DNA of 64,000 nt from [Clostridium] aerotolerans DSM 5434 (GTDB taxonomy: Bacteria > Bacillota > Clostridia > Lachnospirales > Lachnospiraceae): contig NZ_JHWJ01000011.1 in assembly GCF_000687555.1 (NCBI RefSeq), forward strand, positions 114,562 to 178,561, read 5' to 3'. A program made the translations under genes and the position numbers. The notes under the pieces were generated by a model. It did not search any database, was not told the DNA's origin, and saw only the letters and a program-made list of their open reading frames with translations. Below, piece by piece: positions 25,524 to 35,120 of this stretch (the first letter of the stretch is position 1; every line of letters begins with the position of its first letter).

Positions 25524-25997
25524 AGTTCTCCTCTTTTCTTTACAGCAATACATAAAATTCAAGCGATGAATATAAGAGACTGAAAAACAGCCTATAGCAT
25601 TTTAAATAAAAGGTCCCATGATAGAAAGTCATTACAAGGACCTTGTACCACTTATGTTCATTGTATTTATTATACTATGAGGCATGTCAGCGTTAAGTGT
25701 GACTTCTCGTATGATATTAAAAGAAGGTTATCTGCATTATACACTATAACAATCATCAAATACAATTCAGCAATTATAACTTTTCTATTAAATAAAATAT
25801 AACTGATAGCAAAACAGGGAATCCTTTCCTGAGTACCCTTACATATCTATCTGCACCCAAGATTCCAATAAAATAGCAATGGCAGGATGATAACTTTCGT
25901 TAAAAATCCTGCCATTGCTATAAAAACATCTTAATAATAAATATGATAAGAATTATAAATTACATCCCAGGGATAAGTTGAACATCATCTCCCTGAT
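25524..25997. other. Non-coding gap
   Basis: AT-rich; it holds the promoter region of the gene ending at 24912 and the terminator at 25873-25921. I see no gene. Confidence 0.6.
25873..25921 (-). terminator. Terminator of the secreted glycoside hydrolase
   Basis: A perfect 16-bp stem ATAGCAATGGCAGGAT / ATCCTGCCATTGCTAT with a 17-nt loop; the minus strand continues TTTTATT. It lies about 80 bp past the stop at 25998. Confidence 0.8.
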
Positions 25998-27740
25998 TTA
26001 AGGTGCGGTAATCTGCCATTGCTGATTGTACCCATTGTTGCTGGTCCACTGAATGACATTTCCTCCGTCGGATATGGAGCCATTTTCAACATCAAGGAGC
26101 TTGCCGCTGTTTACATTCACCACCTGATAATAGCCGTTTCCAAGGTCAACCAGGTTCCATTTCTGGTTGCTCTGTCCCTTGTCTGTCCACTGGATGACAT
26201 CGGCGCCGTCATCTAAGGAGCTTTTGTAGACGTCAAGAGCTTTGCCGCTGTTGGCATTGATAATCTTATATCCACTTCCGGTATCGGTAAGCACCCATTT
26301 CTGATTATTGCCTCCACTGTAACCCCACTGGATCACATCGGCACCGTCTGCGGTGGAGCTGTTATTTACATCAAGGGCTTTGCCGCTGGCCCGGTTCACC
26401 AGCTTATAAGTTCCTCCTGATACGATTCCATTACCTGGAACCGTTCCGGAACCTGGTGTAATGTAGATCCGGTAGCCGGAGCTGGCGTTACAGCCGGATA
26501 AGCTGACTGATATCTGTCCGTTCACCACATTATAATTGGTATTGGAAAGAACCACTGTCCCATTGGATACAGTATCCTTGCTTACCCAATCCACCTTTTC
26601 CACTTTTACAGAAGCAGTGGAACCGATAAAGGAAGGAAGGTTCTTAAAGGTAGTATTGATGGTGCCATCATTAGGTCCTCCGAAAATGAAGCTGATGTAT
26701 TTTCCATTGGAATCCACACATGCGGCTCCATCTACCAGATTGCTGTTATCGTTTGGAGGTGTGACATTCACCATCTTTCCGCTCATATCTCCATACCATT
26801 TGTAGAAGAACCAGCCGGCTCCCTTTTGGGAATTGGTTGCAAGAAGGCTTCCAAGTCTTCCGGGAGTTGGTACGAACCACCATGTGATACAGGCGCTCTC
26901 TACCATGTAACGCTCAAACTTTGCAATGAAACGAGCAGAAGAACCAGGCTGTCCTTCCAGATTATGGTCCGGATCACAGTATTCATTGATACTTAAGGGC
27001 AATGGACTGATTCCCAGAGAAGCCTCTAAAGACCTGTAAGCTTTGATATTGGGAGCAATTGTCTGGGGGCCGCCTGAGAGTTCATGCCAGCTCATAATAT
27101 CAGGCACGCAGTTATTGGCCTTACAGAAGGTAAGAAATTCTTTCATACGGCTATTGTTGTAGTAGCTTTCACAAGGTCCGATGATCTTTGCTCCCGGATC
27201 ATTGGCACGGATCACATCGTAGGTCTGTTTCCACATATCATTGAAGCTTCCGTTGGCATCGTTCCAGGTTCCGCCAGGCTCATTCCAGATTTCATAGCCA
27301 TAATAATTGTTACGTCCTGAGGCTTTCTTATCGTTGATAAATGATTTCACCTGGTTCAGCCAGCTGGTCATGCCCGGCCACTTATAAGGCCAGTTTGGAA
27401 GCATGTCCGCCAAGTCAATGGAGACCTTTGCACTGGGAATGGACTCCAGTCGTTTGGATACCAGAATGGCATCACCATATGGATGCTGGTTCTGGCTTCC
27501 GCCTCTGGCAGGATTCCTCATGACATAAGGCTTTAATGGTGCCACAAGGCCATTGACATCAGCCGGTATGCTTTCTGTGATACCATAGAGAGAACCATTG
27601 GCACAGTGAGTCACATCCCTTAGCACACTGGAACAATCTACGGTAAATGAATTTGCAGCCATAGCCGGTATCTCCGGTATCATGGATAACATCACCATGA
27701 CACAGAGCACCAAGGCCGTTAATCGTTTCAACTTAATCAT
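25998..27740 (-). CDS. Secreted clan GH-A glycoside hydrolase (GH39-like) with ricin-type CBM13
   Basis: A clear signal peptide (residues 1-28, LTALVLCVMVMLSMIPEIPAMA then A|NS) is followed by a TIM barrel with acid/base Glu in YYGYEIWNEPGG and a likely nucleophile Glu in PLSINEYCDPD. A beta-domain follows to about residue 430. The C-terminus (about 440-580) is a beta-trefoil lectin domain with three repeats, each ending Q-x-W-like (NNQKW, SNQKW, YNQQW). Family within clan GH-A is not certain; GH39-like is my best reading, so substrate (xylan, galactan or arabinan) is open. Unlike the xylan operon proteins it is exported. GAGGAGG precedes the ATG. Confidence 0.8.
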   Translation of the reverse strand: MIKLKRLTALVLCVMVMLSMIPEIPAMAANSFTVDCSSVLRDVTHCANGSLYGITESIPADVNGLVAPLKPYVMRNPARGGSQNQHPYGDAILVSKRLESIPSAKVSIDLADMLPNWPYKWPGMTSWLNQVKSFINDKKASGRNNYYGYEIWNEPGGTWNDANGSFNDMWKQTYDVIRANDPGAKIIGPCESYYNNSRMKEFLTFCKANNCVPDIMSWHELSGGPQTIAPNIKAYRSLEASLGISPLPLSINEYCDPDHNLEGQPGSSARFIAKFERYMVESACITWWFVPTPGRLGSLLATNSQKGAGWFFYKWYGDMSGKMVNVTPPNDNSNLVDGAACVDSNGKYISFIFGGPNDGTINTTFKNLPSFIGSTASVKVEKVDWVSKDTVSNGTVVLSNTNYNVVNGQISVSLSGCNASSGYRIYITPGSGTVPGNGIVSGGTYKLVNRASGKALDVNNSSTADGADVIQWGYSGGNNQKWVLTDTGSGYKIINANSGKALDVYKSSLDDGADVIQWTDKGQSNQKWNLVDLGNGYYQVVNVNSGKLLDVENGSISDGGNVIQWTSNNGYNQQWQITAP

Positions 27741-27922
27741 ACTAATACCTCCTCAACTTTTGTTTGATTGAATCCCCTCATCTTAGTTGTTATATGAAAA
27801 TCTCGCTCCGCTCCCTTTCCTATCACAGATACCCCGTAACCTCCTTTCCCTGTTTACCTCCAAAAGCAGAACTAATTTCATTCCCCCCATATTCCGTTCA
27901 ACATTGTTCGTTGATTTAGTGT

Positions 27923-28003
27923 ATCACTATTTTTAGTGATTTTGTATGGTTTTTTGTGAAATATATATGTACAAATGTTACTTTTTTATATATGTACACT
28001 TGT
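27923..28003 (-). promoter_or_regulatory. Operator-like inverted and direct repeats
   Basis: A perfect inverted repeat ATCACTA-N4-TAGTGAT is at 27923-27940, and two copies of TATATATGTAC occur at about 27962-27972 and 27989-27999, 27 bp apart. Both lie 180-260 bp upstream of the GH start and are candidate sites for its control. Confidence 0.45.
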
Positions 28004-28116
28004 TTTGTATATAATGTACATACTATAAAGGACATTGGACAGCGGATAATTTGGGGCGTTTGTTAATATCGAAAGCAAAACCACATGTCAACACAATATG
28101 AGTTTTATATAAACAA

Positions 28117-28146
28117 AAACGCCAGGATTAATTACTCCTGGCGTTT
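28117..28146 (-). terminator. Terminator of the helicase gene cluster
   Basis: AAACGCCAGGA / TCCTGGCGTTT is an 11-bp perfect stem; the minus strand continues TTGTTT after a five-T run. It lies about 105 bp past the helicase stop. Confidence 0.85.
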
Positions 28147-28251
28147 AAGATTTATATATATGATTTAGCTTTACTTGAGCGATGAGATTTTCAAGGATTG
28201 AGATTCATATGAGAACGTATTCTAACCGCTTGTAATCTGTACTTTTCCAGT

Positions 28252-29736
28252 TTATTTTGCTATTTTTCTGGATTGTTCCCCGCCCTTATTATTTCTTCTT
28301 GGAGTCTTAAAGTAGCTCTTTTTTTCTTTCAGCGTACCATCTGCCGCCATTCTGTATTTCTTGCTTGGATCAATGGCTGCTTTTACCTTCTCTTCTCTAG
28401 TGGAACCAGAAGAAGCTTTTGCTGTGGAAGAGGCCTTTGCTGAATAGGAATCCCTTCTTGTAGATGAAGCATTTCCTGAATAGGAATCCTTTCTTGCAGA
28501 TGAAGCCTTCCCTGAATAAGAAGCTTTATCTGAGGAAAAATTCTTTGCCTTTGAGGAATCTTTCCTTGGCTGTGTGGTTTTTACCGCTGGGAAATTGTTC
28601 ATTAATGGGTAAGGATGTTCTTTTACCTCTTTTAAATGTTTTCTGATTAACTTCTCAATATTCCCGAGATTTTCCTTCTCATCAAAATCGCAAAATGCAA
28701 TGGCAATGCCATTTAATCCCGCACGTCCTGTTCTTCCAATGCGGTGCACATAGGTTTCCGGAGTATCAGGTAAATCAAAATTGATTACATGGGACAGCTC
28801 ATCGATATCAATTCCTCTTGCAGCGATATCTGTTGCAATGAGTACTCGGATTTTACGTTCCTTGAAACTGCTTAATGCACTTTGGCGTGCTCCCTGAGAT
28901 TTATCTGCGTGAATGGCTTTTGCTGTTACTTTACTCTTTGCTAACTGTCTTACCAGCCGGTCAGCTCCATGCTTTGTGCGGGTGAAAACAAGAACGGATT
29001 CTATGCTTTCATCCTTCAGGATATGAAGAAGAAGATCCTTTTTATTATGTTTATCTACATAATATAAATACTGATCTATGGTATTAGCCGTGGAAGATTC
29101 CGGTGTTATCTCCACCTTAGCCGGGTTTTTAAGCATGGTAGCAGAAAGCTTTGCCACATCAGCCGGCATGGTAGCGGAAAAGAATAAGGTTTGTTTTTCT
29201 GCCGGTGTTTTGGCTATAATTTTTTTCACGTCATGGATAAAGCCCATATCCAGCATCCGGTCTGCTTCGTCTAATATAAATATCTTTAAATGTCTTAAAT
29301 CCACCAGACCTTGATTGATTAAGTCATTTAATCTTCCAGGTGTAGCAATTAAAATATCCACTCCCTGTTTTAATTTATCCTCCTGTGACTTTTGTGATAC
29401 GCCTCCAAAAATGACACAGGATTTCATATCTGTATAAGTACCATAGATACAGAAATTTTCATATATTTGTATGGCAAGCTCTCTGGTTGGTGTTACGACC
29501 AGGGCCCTTATATTGCGGTTAGCCTTTTTGGGTGTCTTTTCTTCATTTAGCAGCTGTAATGTGGGGATAGCAAATGCAGCCGTTTTACCTGTACCGGTCT
29601 GGGCGCATCCTAGTAAATCTCTGCCGCTTAAAACAATTGGGATTGCCTTTTCCTGTATTGGTGTCGGAACGGAATAGTTTTCCTTCTCCAAAGCCTTTAA
29701 TATCTCAGGTATCACATTTAGTTCTTTAAATTGCAT
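28252..29736 (-). CDS. DEAD-box RNA helicase, RhlE type
   Basis: An ATP-dependent RNA helicase with all core motifs: Q motif (YSVPTPIQEKAIP), I (AQTGTGKT), Ia (VVTPTRELA), II (DEAD), III (FSATMP), and C-domain motifs (VFTRTKHGAD, ATDIAARGID, HRIGRTGRAG). After about residue 385 comes a Ser/Lys/Arg-rich low-complexity tail with a repeated 12-residue unit (SYSGKASSARKD-like), typical of RNA-binding tails of cold-shock or ribosome-assembly helicases. Last of three minus-strand genes with DUF1456 and the DbpA-like helicase. GGAG precedes the ATG. Confidence 0.93.
   Translation of the reverse strand: MQFKELNVIPEILKALEKENYSVPTPIQEKAIPIVLSGRDLLGCAQTGTGKTAAFAIPTLQLLNEEKTPKKANRNIRALVVTPTRELAIQIYENFCIYGTYTDMKSCVIFGGVSQKSQEDKLKQGVDILIATPGRLNDLINQGLVDLRHLKIFILDEADRMLDMGFIHDVKKIIAKTPAEKQTLFFSATMPADVAKLSATMLKNPAKVEITPESSTANTIDQYLYYVDKHNKKDLLLHILKDESIESVLVFTRTKHGADRLVRQLAKSKVTAKAIHADKSQGARQSALSSFKERKIRVLIATDIAARGIDIDELSHVINFDLPDTPETYVHRIGRTGRAGLNGIAIAFCDFDEKENLGNIEKLIRKHLKEVKEHPYPLMNNFPAVKTTQPRKDSSKAKNFSSDKASYSGKASSARKDSYSGNASSTRRDSYSAKASSTAKASSGSTREEKVKAAIDPSKKYRMAADGTLKEKKSYFKTPRRNNKGGEQSRKIAK
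28440..28523 (-). repeat. 36-bp tandem repeat in the helicase tail
   Basis: Units at 28440-28475 and 28476-28511, with part of a third, differ at few bases. They encode the 12-residue Ser/Lys/Arg repeat. Copy-number variation between strains is plausible. Confidence 0.75.
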
Positions 29737-29786
29737 AGTTGCTCCTTGCTTTTATTTATTTTGTAAAATTATGTTTCCTATCATTG

Positions 29787-30311
29787 CTATCTTCTGTATT
29801 TGAGTGCAAGACCTTTTAAGAAGGTTCTTGCATACCGGTCACCGCATATTTTGTAATTGCGCTGTCCCTGTCTTCTGAGCACGGCACTTAATTCACCGTT
29901 TGACAGCTCAACTCCACCGGCTTTAAATACAGCCAGCATGTCCTCTCCCGTAAGGGAAAGTGCTATTTTCAACTTTTTCAGTAAAACATTATTTACGTCT
30001 TTGTCATCATTTATCATGAAAGGCTGCTTTTCGGATTCTCCTGGATTTGCTTCCTTTTTTCCTCTTTTAAAGGTAATAAATCCATTTAAAAAGGACTCCA
30101 GCATATGGTTGTCCCATTTACTATTATCATCAGAAGTCTCTGATCCGGCTGTCCCTTCTGTGGCACTGTCACTGGCATTTTGGCCTAACAGCATCTTTTT
30201 TACTTCTTCCCTTGTAACTGCTTCTCCGCCCAGTCGGAATATCTCAACCATATCAGCATCTTTAATATCCAAAGCATACCTTAATCTCTTTAAAATATCG
30301 ATATTTTCCAT
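29787..30311 (-). CDS. DUF1456 family protein (YehS-like)
   Basis: Two copies of the DUF1456 repeat are visible: ILKRLRYALDIKDADMVEIFRLGG and LKKLKIALSLTGEDMLAVFKAGG, each followed by a short helix (REEVKKMLL; NGELSAVLR). A polar linker of about 40 residues joins them, longer than usual. The C-terminus is basic (RQGQRNYKICGDRYARTFLKGL). Function unknown. It lies between two DEAD-box helicases (52 bp and 50 bp gaps), which hints at an RNA-related role, by context only. Confidence 0.85.
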   Translation of the reverse strand: MENIDILKRLRYALDIKDADMVEIFRLGGEAVTREEVKKMLLGQNASDSATEGTAGSETSDDNSKWDNHMLESFLNGFITFKRGKKEANPGESEKQPFMINDDKDVNNVLLKKLKIALSLTGEDMLAVFKAGGVELSNGELSAVLRRQGQRNYKICGDRYARTFLKGLALKYRR

Positions 30312-30363
30312 GAAATCCCCTTTTGCATTCTAATTTAATCTGTATCACTACTATATCATGCAA

Positions 30364-31815
30364 TTAATATTTCTCCAATGCTTTCATTACCTTTAATTGC
30401 TTTCCGTTAATTTTTGTGTCCTTCATTGCTTTTAATACAAGAGGTCCTTTTCCATTTAAAATTTCCACATAGGTAAGGGTGTCCTGTATGGTTATGATTC
30501 CAATATCCTCTGCTGTCATACCGTCCAGATTAGAAAGCACCCCAACAAAATTCGTTGCCCGCAGCTTCTTTTTCTTTCCCCCGTTAAAACGAAGCTTCAT
30601 TATTCCCTGATTCAATTGATCGCTCTTTGCCTTCCTGATTTCAGGGATTGTACTGATCTTATCTTCAAAAAATGGCTTTCTTTGGGATACCTGTTCCTTA
30701 TCCGGCTTCGGCTTTTCCTGTATCTGAAAGCCAATGAGAGCTTCTATTTGCTCTAAAAAACGGGATTGGGTCGCTGTCACAAAAGACACCGCATTTCCCT
30801 TTTGTCCGGCACGCCCGGTTCTTCCCGTTCGATGGACATAGGTTTCCTCTTCCAATGGAATGTCATAATTAATGACCAGGGAAATATCTTCTACATCAAT
30901 CCCTCTTGCTGCCACATCGGTGGCTACCAGATACCGGAATTCCCCACGCTTGAACCGCCGCATGGTAAGGAGCCTATCGTCCTGTTCCATGCCACCGTGA
31001 AGCTTTCTGGCTTGGTACCCATTACGATTTAATTGGTCACAAACGGTATCCACCCGGTCCTTTGTGCCGCAGAAAATGATACAGCTATCTGGATTTTCCA
31101 TGATGGTCACATCCATAAGCAGATCAAACTTCTCTTCCTCTTTCGTCCTATAAAGGGAATGTTCAATATCCCCTGTGGTTAGATTTTCCTCATTCACATC
31201 AATGAAAACTGGTGTTCTCATGGATTGTACTGCTATCTTTTTTATTTCATCAGGCATGGTCGCGGAAAACAACATGGTCACCCGTTCCTTGGGAAGCGCA
31301 TTGATAATGGACTCCACCTGATCTAAAAATCCCATATCCAGCATCCGGTCCGCCTCATCAATGACCAGATAGCTGATCTTATTGAGAGGAAGTGTCCCTT
31401 TTTCAATGTGATCCAGAACCCGCCCTGGGGTTCCTGCCACCACATGAGTCATTTGTTTTAACTCCGTCTTCTCTATGGAAAATGGGTGTCTGCCGTAGAT
31501 TGCAGCCGCCTTGATTCGTTTATATCTTCCAATGTGGGTAAATGTTTCTTTTACCTGAACGGCAAGCTCTCTTGTGGGAGTCAGAATAAGAGCCTGTGGC
31601 TTATTTTCAAGCCACTCTGCCATTTCACAGATTGGTATTGCATATGCCGCCGTTTTACCGCTGCCTGTCTGGGCTTTTGCCATTAGATCTGCCTTATCTA
31701 ACACCAATGGAATGACACGTTCCTGAACTTCAGTTGGTATCTCATACTCTAATACTTTTAGTGCCTTAATAATGTCCTCGCTTAAAGAAAAAATACCAAA
31801 ACCTTTTTGAACCAT
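30364..31815 (-). CDS. DEAD-box RNA helicase, DbpA/YxiN type
   Basis: Helicase core motifs are [36 protein letters not shown] and [12 protein letters not shown]-terminal RRM-like DbpA domain (about residues 405-483: [24 protein letters not shown]) follows. In E. coli DbpA and B. subtilis YxiN this domain binds hairpin 92 of 23S rRNA and targets the helicase to large-subunit assembly. The start is ATG 31815 with GAGAGG upstream rather than the frame-longest 31830. First gene of the cluster with DUF1456 and the RhlE-type helicase. Confidence 0.93.
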   Translation of the reverse strand: MVQKGFGIFSLSEDIIKALKVLEYEIPTEVQERVIPLVLDKADLMAKAQTGSGKTAAYAIPICEMAEWLENKPQALILTPTRELAVQVKETFTHIGRYKRIKAAAIYGRHPFSIEKTELKQMTHVVAGTPGRVLDHIEKGTLPLNKISYLVIDEADRMLDMGFLDQVESIINALPKERVTMLFSATMPDEIKKIAVQSMRTPVFIDVNEENLTTGDIEHSLYRTKEEEKFDLLMDVTIMENPDSCIIFCGTKDRVDTVCDQLNRNGYQARKLHGGMEQDDRLLTMRRFKRGEFRYLVATDVAARGIDVEDISLVINYDIPLEEETYVHRTGRTGRAGQKGNAVSFVTATQSRFLEQIEALIGFQIQEKPKPDKEQVSQRKPFFEDKISTIPEIRKAKSDQLNQGIMKLRFNGGKKKKLRATNFVGVLSNLDGMTAEDIGIITIQDTLTYVEILNGKGPLVLKAMKDTKINGKQLKVMKALEKY

Positions 31816-31928
31816 TCTAATGCCTCTCATTCCATTTGACTTAATGCGATTATACCTGCATCCTTACTATCTCCATTTGCTATGCTATTATAGCACAACG
31901 TTTCCCCATAGGGGAAAAAATGTGAAAT

Positions 31929-31953
31929 GTCCCCTGATCTGGGATCAGGGGAC
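31929..31953 (-). terminator. Terminator of the lipoprotein gene
   Basis: GTCCCCTGATC / GATCAGGGGAC is an 11-bp perfect stem with a 3-nt loop, followed on the minus strand by ATTTCACATTTTTT. Confidence 0.75.
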
Positions 31954-31965
31954 TCATTATTTGGC

Positions 31966-32673
31966 TTAATCAATCAAGGTATAGATTTGAATGCTTTCCA
32001 CTTTTTTATCTTTAATATGAAACTTCATAACGTCCACATAGTTTGCAGGCTCATACCGAAAATCATCTTCTTCGTTACTTATTTCTCCACCCAATAAGGT
32101 TCCTTCCGGGTATGTCTCTTTCAAAAGCTCATAGCTATCGCCAACTTTAATATTCCTTACCGTCGGATACTTGGGATCGGTAATTTCGATGTTGAATATA
32201 AATGAATTATTATTCTCAGCCCCATCTATGGTTTTAATCACAAGACCAGGGTAAAGATACTGTTTTTCTGTCTTACCATTCAACGGATCCATATTTTTTC
32301 CGTCATCAGGAGAATAGGTGTGGGATTTGATTTCAGTTGCTTTACCAAGCAGGCTTTCCATCTTCTGATCGTCTACAATGTCGGAAAGGGAGATGGTCTT
32401 ATCCTGGTATACAAAGGCAAGCTGTTTTAAAATAACATTTCCCTCTTTTTCTATGGAACCTTCCTTTATAACCTTATCAGTGGTGGTTTCATTTCCGTGT
32501 TCTGAGGACGGCTGTGTCTCAGTCTCTTTTGAGGAGTCTTTGGAGGTGTCTGCAGGCGTACTGGCTGTGGTTGGCTCCCCTGTTTTATCCTGGTTTCTAC
32601 CGCAGGCGCTAAGGGCCATTGCACTCATTGCCAGAAATCCGGTTATCATTACATATTTTTTTATTACGTTCAT
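31966..32673 (-). CDS. Putative lipoprotein of unknown function
   Basis: A lipoprotein signal peptide with lipobox LSAC (Cys near residue 24) is followed by a Thr/Ser/Glu-rich linker (about residues 30-65) and a globular domain (about 70-235) that ends in VDVMKFHIKDKKVESIQIYTL. It would be anchored to the outer face of the membrane. The start is ATG 32673, which has AAGGAGG at the right distance; the ATG two codons earlier is too close to it. No family recognised. Single-gene unit. Confidence 0.8.
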   Translation of the reverse strand: MNVIKKYVMITGFLAMSAMALSACGRNQDKTGEPTTASTPADTSKDSSKETETQPSSEHGNETTTDKVIKEGSIEKEGNVILKQLAFVYQDKTISLSDIVDDQKMESLLGKATEIKSHTYSPDDGKNMDPLNGKTEKQYLYPGLVIKTIDGAENNNSFIFNIEITDPKYPTVRNIKVGDSYELLKETYPEGTLLGGEISNEEDDFRYEPANYVDVMKFHIKDKKVESIQIYTLID

Positions 32674-32824
32674 TGTCATTCCTCCTTACAAAGCTTGTAT
32701 CTGGTTTTCTTCTTTACAAGGTCATTATAAATGGTAATATTATTAGAGTCATAACAAACTTGTATCATTCTTGTAACATTATGCGGAGTGGCAATTATTT
32801 ACATACCCTTTGGATGAAGGACTT

Positions 32825-33652
32825 TTATTTCCATGTAACAGGGTAATCAAGATGTTTTGGCAGTTTTGTATTTTGATTCCCTTTGGCAGCGTTTACTTGT
32901 CCTTGTGATAAAAACACGGCATCCCTTAAATCCGCGTGACTAAAATCTGCATCCCGCGTATCGGCTCCCAAAAAGATGGTGCCATAGAACGAACAATGAT
33001 TGAAATTAGCTGCGATTAATAGCTTTGTGCTCAAATCCAATCCGCTTAAATCTTTATATTTAAAGCTCCTCCCCAGATAATCGGAGGGAGTATTTTTATT
33101 TTCACTGTTTAGGCTCTTTGTTATTAAGCTGCAAACCTGTTTTAAAATAATATTTACCCTGTTTCTATATTCTTCTGTATCAAAGGAAAGAATGGTATCA
33201 GGATTAGAATTGCATATCATTTCATTTTCATTTATCAGAGCAATGATATTTTTCTGTAGCTCTTTTGCTGGTATAATCGTCATGGATTCCATTAAGTAGT
33301 AACGCATTTGATACAGTTGAAATACTCTTAGAAATACATCAAATATTTCCTTCGTGCTACAAGATGTATCCTGCCAGGTCTGGCCCATATAAATGGTTTG
33401 TGTCACTTGCTGCCCGGCGCCAAAACAATCATACCCGATACAGCCTTTCAGTTTTTTGTTAATCAGTTCCTCATGGATATCACATTGAAAATTTTTCTGA
33501 AGATTCTTACACGGCTTTCCCGCTGGTTTGTTTTCTGGAAATCCATCCATTTTAGAAAAAAACAATGCTATGCAACATAATCCACTACACTTTGAGCAAT
33601 CCGATTTCATTGATTGTAATGTTATTGTTGTTTCGTTATGTATTTTTATCAT
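32825..33652 (-). CDS. Cys-rich protein with C-terminal pentapeptide repeats
   Basis: The N-terminal ~100 residues carry a cysteine cluster (CSKCSGLCCIALFF, PCKNLQ, CDIHEELI, CIGYDCFG) resembling the YkgJ-type metal-chelating motif. A helical middle follows, and the C-terminus contains pentapeptide repeats A(D/N)LxX (SGLDLSTKLLIAANF, then ADTRDADFSHADLRDAVFL). The combination suggests a metal- or redox-sensitive scaffold. Pentapeptide proteins can mimic DNA, but no function is assigned. GGAG precedes the ATG. It lies at the edge of the AT-rich island. Confidence 0.75.
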   Translation of the reverse strand: MIKIHNETTITLQSMKSDCSKCSGLCCIALFFSKMDGFPENKPAGKPCKNLQKNFQCDIHEELINKKLKGCIGYDCFGAGQQVTQTIYMGQTWQDTSCSTKEIFDVFLRVFQLYQMRYYLMESMTIIPAKELQKNIIALINENEMICNSNPDTILSFDTEEYRNRVNIILKQVCSLITKSLNSENKNTPSDYLGRSFKYKDLSGLDLSTKLLIAANFNHCSFYGTIFLGADTRDADFSHADLRDAVFLSQGQVNAAKGNQNTKLPKHLDYPVTWK

Positions 33653-33707
33653 GAATTTACTCCATTTGATTCGTTCTTTACTTCTTGTTTCTACTTTAAT
33701 ATCACGT

Positions 33708-33779
33708 TTAATGTCGTGTCATATAGCAGAAGGGATCGTTATCATCTGGTGTTTTGTGAATAAAATCCAGTTCCCGTCT
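33708..33779 (-). pseudogene. Orphan 3' coding tail after the GNAT gene
   Basis: In a frame different from the GNAT, the sequence directly past the GNAT stop reads RRRELDFIHKTPDDNDPF, continues about six more residues, and then reaches TAA at 33708. It reads like genuine protein. Either the GNAT carries a frameshift just before its stop, or this is the remnant 3' end of another gene. Confidence 0.4.
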
Positions 33780-34326
33780 ACGGCTGACAATGAATATGGC
33801 CGTAATATTCTGTTCTTGTAATGGAATACACGCTTGTCTTTGTATTTTCGTCATCTGCATACTCTTCCCGCAATGTCATTCCCATCTTTTCTGCTACTTT
33901 TCTTGATGGAACGTTTATCCACTTTTGATAAGAAAACATTTCATCAAAATTCTTGTTCTCAAAACCATACTTTAAACAGGCTTTTGCGGCCTGAGTGGCA
34001 TATCCGTTACGCCAAAATTTCTTGTCTGTATGATAGCCAATTTCAGGAAACAAATTGCCATCACCATGAATATTTTGCATGGTAATCCCACAATCTCCAA
34101 TAAAGCGATTCGTATCCTTTAAAATTACTGCCCATAATCCGAAGCCGTATCTTTTATAATTATCAAGATTCCATTTAATCCAGCTTCTAGTTTTGTCCTG
34201 ATCAAATGCTTTAGGATAATATTGCATTGTCTCTTGGTCGGATAATATCTGATGCCAAGCTTCAAAGTCGTCAGGGGTTATTTCTCTTAATAAAAGCTGA
34301 TCGGTTTCTAAGATAAAATCTTCCAT
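33778..34326 (-). CDS. RimJ/RimL-type GNAT acetyltransferase
   Basis: A 182-residue acetyltransferase with N-terminal TDQLLLREITPDDFEAWHQI, core GDCGITMQNI and FPEIGYHTDKKFWRNGYATQ (acetyl-CoA loop RNGYATQ), and C-terminal PSRKVAEKMGMTLREEY. Acceptor unknown. The last residues (GHIHCQP) differ from typical members, and coding-like sequence continues in another frame past the stop, so the C-terminus may be altered. RBS AAAGGA. Confidence 0.8.
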   Translation of the reverse strand: MEDFILETDQLLLREITPDDFEAWHQILSDQETMQYYPKAFDQDKTRSWIKWNLDNYKRYGFGLWAVILKDTNRFIGDCGITMQNIHGDGNLFPEIGYHTDKKFWRNGYATQAAKACLKYGFENKNFDEMFSYQKWINVPSRKVAEKMGMTLREEYADDENTKTSVYSITRTEYYGHIHCQP

Positions 34327-34431
34327 TGTTCTATCCTTTCATAACCTTTATTTTGTAATATATAATGATAAATTCCAAAGTACATCGTTTTTGAATCTGA
34401 GTAAGGAGCCAATCATTCATTAAAACAAATT

Positions 34432-34875
34432 TCAACTCTCCGCTTTCCAAACAAAAAGTCCTTCTGACCTGGCTAGTTCCCTAGCCAGAGCTATTAAATC
34501 CTCATTAAGATTATATAGACCCAAATACAGGTGCCCATTATTTACTGTAATCAAAGCATCCTCATTTTCAATATAAATGTTTAAATGTTTATTTTTGCTT
34601 ATACCACACTGCATAATCCACTGAGCTAATTTATCAGGTGATGGATTTACACTACACTTATCTTGATAGCACACTTGAAAATCATAGTAACAATTTAGCT
34701 TCAGCATAATATCTTTAAACTTCTGGAAAATTTTAATCGACTCTGTCTTTCTTTGGTAATAATCTTCTACTGCAAAATACTGTCCACCATTATCTCTTTC
34801 CACCCTCTTTGGCAGTATATCAATGACATAACAAGGCTTGTTCAATAGTTCATCAATTTTATTGTAAAAATCCAA
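34432..34875 (-). CDS. Hypothetical protein of the AT-rich island
   Basis: A 147-residue soluble protein starting with TTG (34875), with AAGGAG at the right distance. It begins DFYNKIDELLNKPCYVIDIL and ends ALARELARSEGLFVWKA. Charged, no signal peptide or membrane segment, and an internal SPDKLAQWIMQCGISKN. I do not recognise the family. It resembles the other short single-gene units in this island in size and composition. Confidence 0.65.
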   Translation of the reverse strand: MDFYNKIDELLNKPCYVIDILPKRVERDNGGQYFAVEDYYQRKTESIKIFQKFKDIMLKLNCYYDFQVCYQDKCSVNPSPDKLAQWIMQCGISKNKHLNIYIENEDALITVNNGHLYLGLYNLNEDLIALARELARSEGLFVWKAES

Positions 34876-34940
34876 AGTTTTCTCCTTTCAGCTTATGATT
34901 CTTTGTCCGTAATTCTAAACTATATTAAATATCAAGTTAT

Positions 34941-35081
34941 TTATAAATCATTCTTGTTTACCAATTCTTCTAATTGACTGATACGTTTATCTTGTTCTCG
35001 AATCACTTTTCTTAATGAAGCTATCTCGTTAAATGCAAATAGGCCAACAACACACAGCAGCACAATTGAATGAGATTCCAT
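34941..35081 (-). CDS. 46-residue membrane microprotein with coiled-coil tail
   Basis: Encoded on the minus strand: MESHSIVLLCVVGLFAFNEI gives a single membrane helix. It is followed by a charged heptad-like helix (SLRKVIREQDKRISQLEEL) and a short NKNDL end. GGGGG precedes the ATG and, further up, the island's recurrent promoter module (35121-35149) points straight at it. A 67-residue reading frame in another phase over the same DNA has no such support. Likely an anchored oligomeric scaffold or regulator; function unknown. Confidence 0.65.
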   Translation of the reverse strand: MESHSIVLLCVVGLFAFNEIASLRKVIREQDKRISQLEELVNKNDL

Positions 35082-35120
35082 AGTCTATTTACCCCCATAT
35101 TTCTAGTTAATCTTATTAAT

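Larger units (their letters stand above)
27741..28251. other. Regulatory region upstream of the secreted glycoside hydrolase
   Basis: 511 bp without a gene. It contains operator-like repeats (27923-28003) and, at its left end relative to the helicase, the terminator 28117-28146. Confidence 0.6.
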
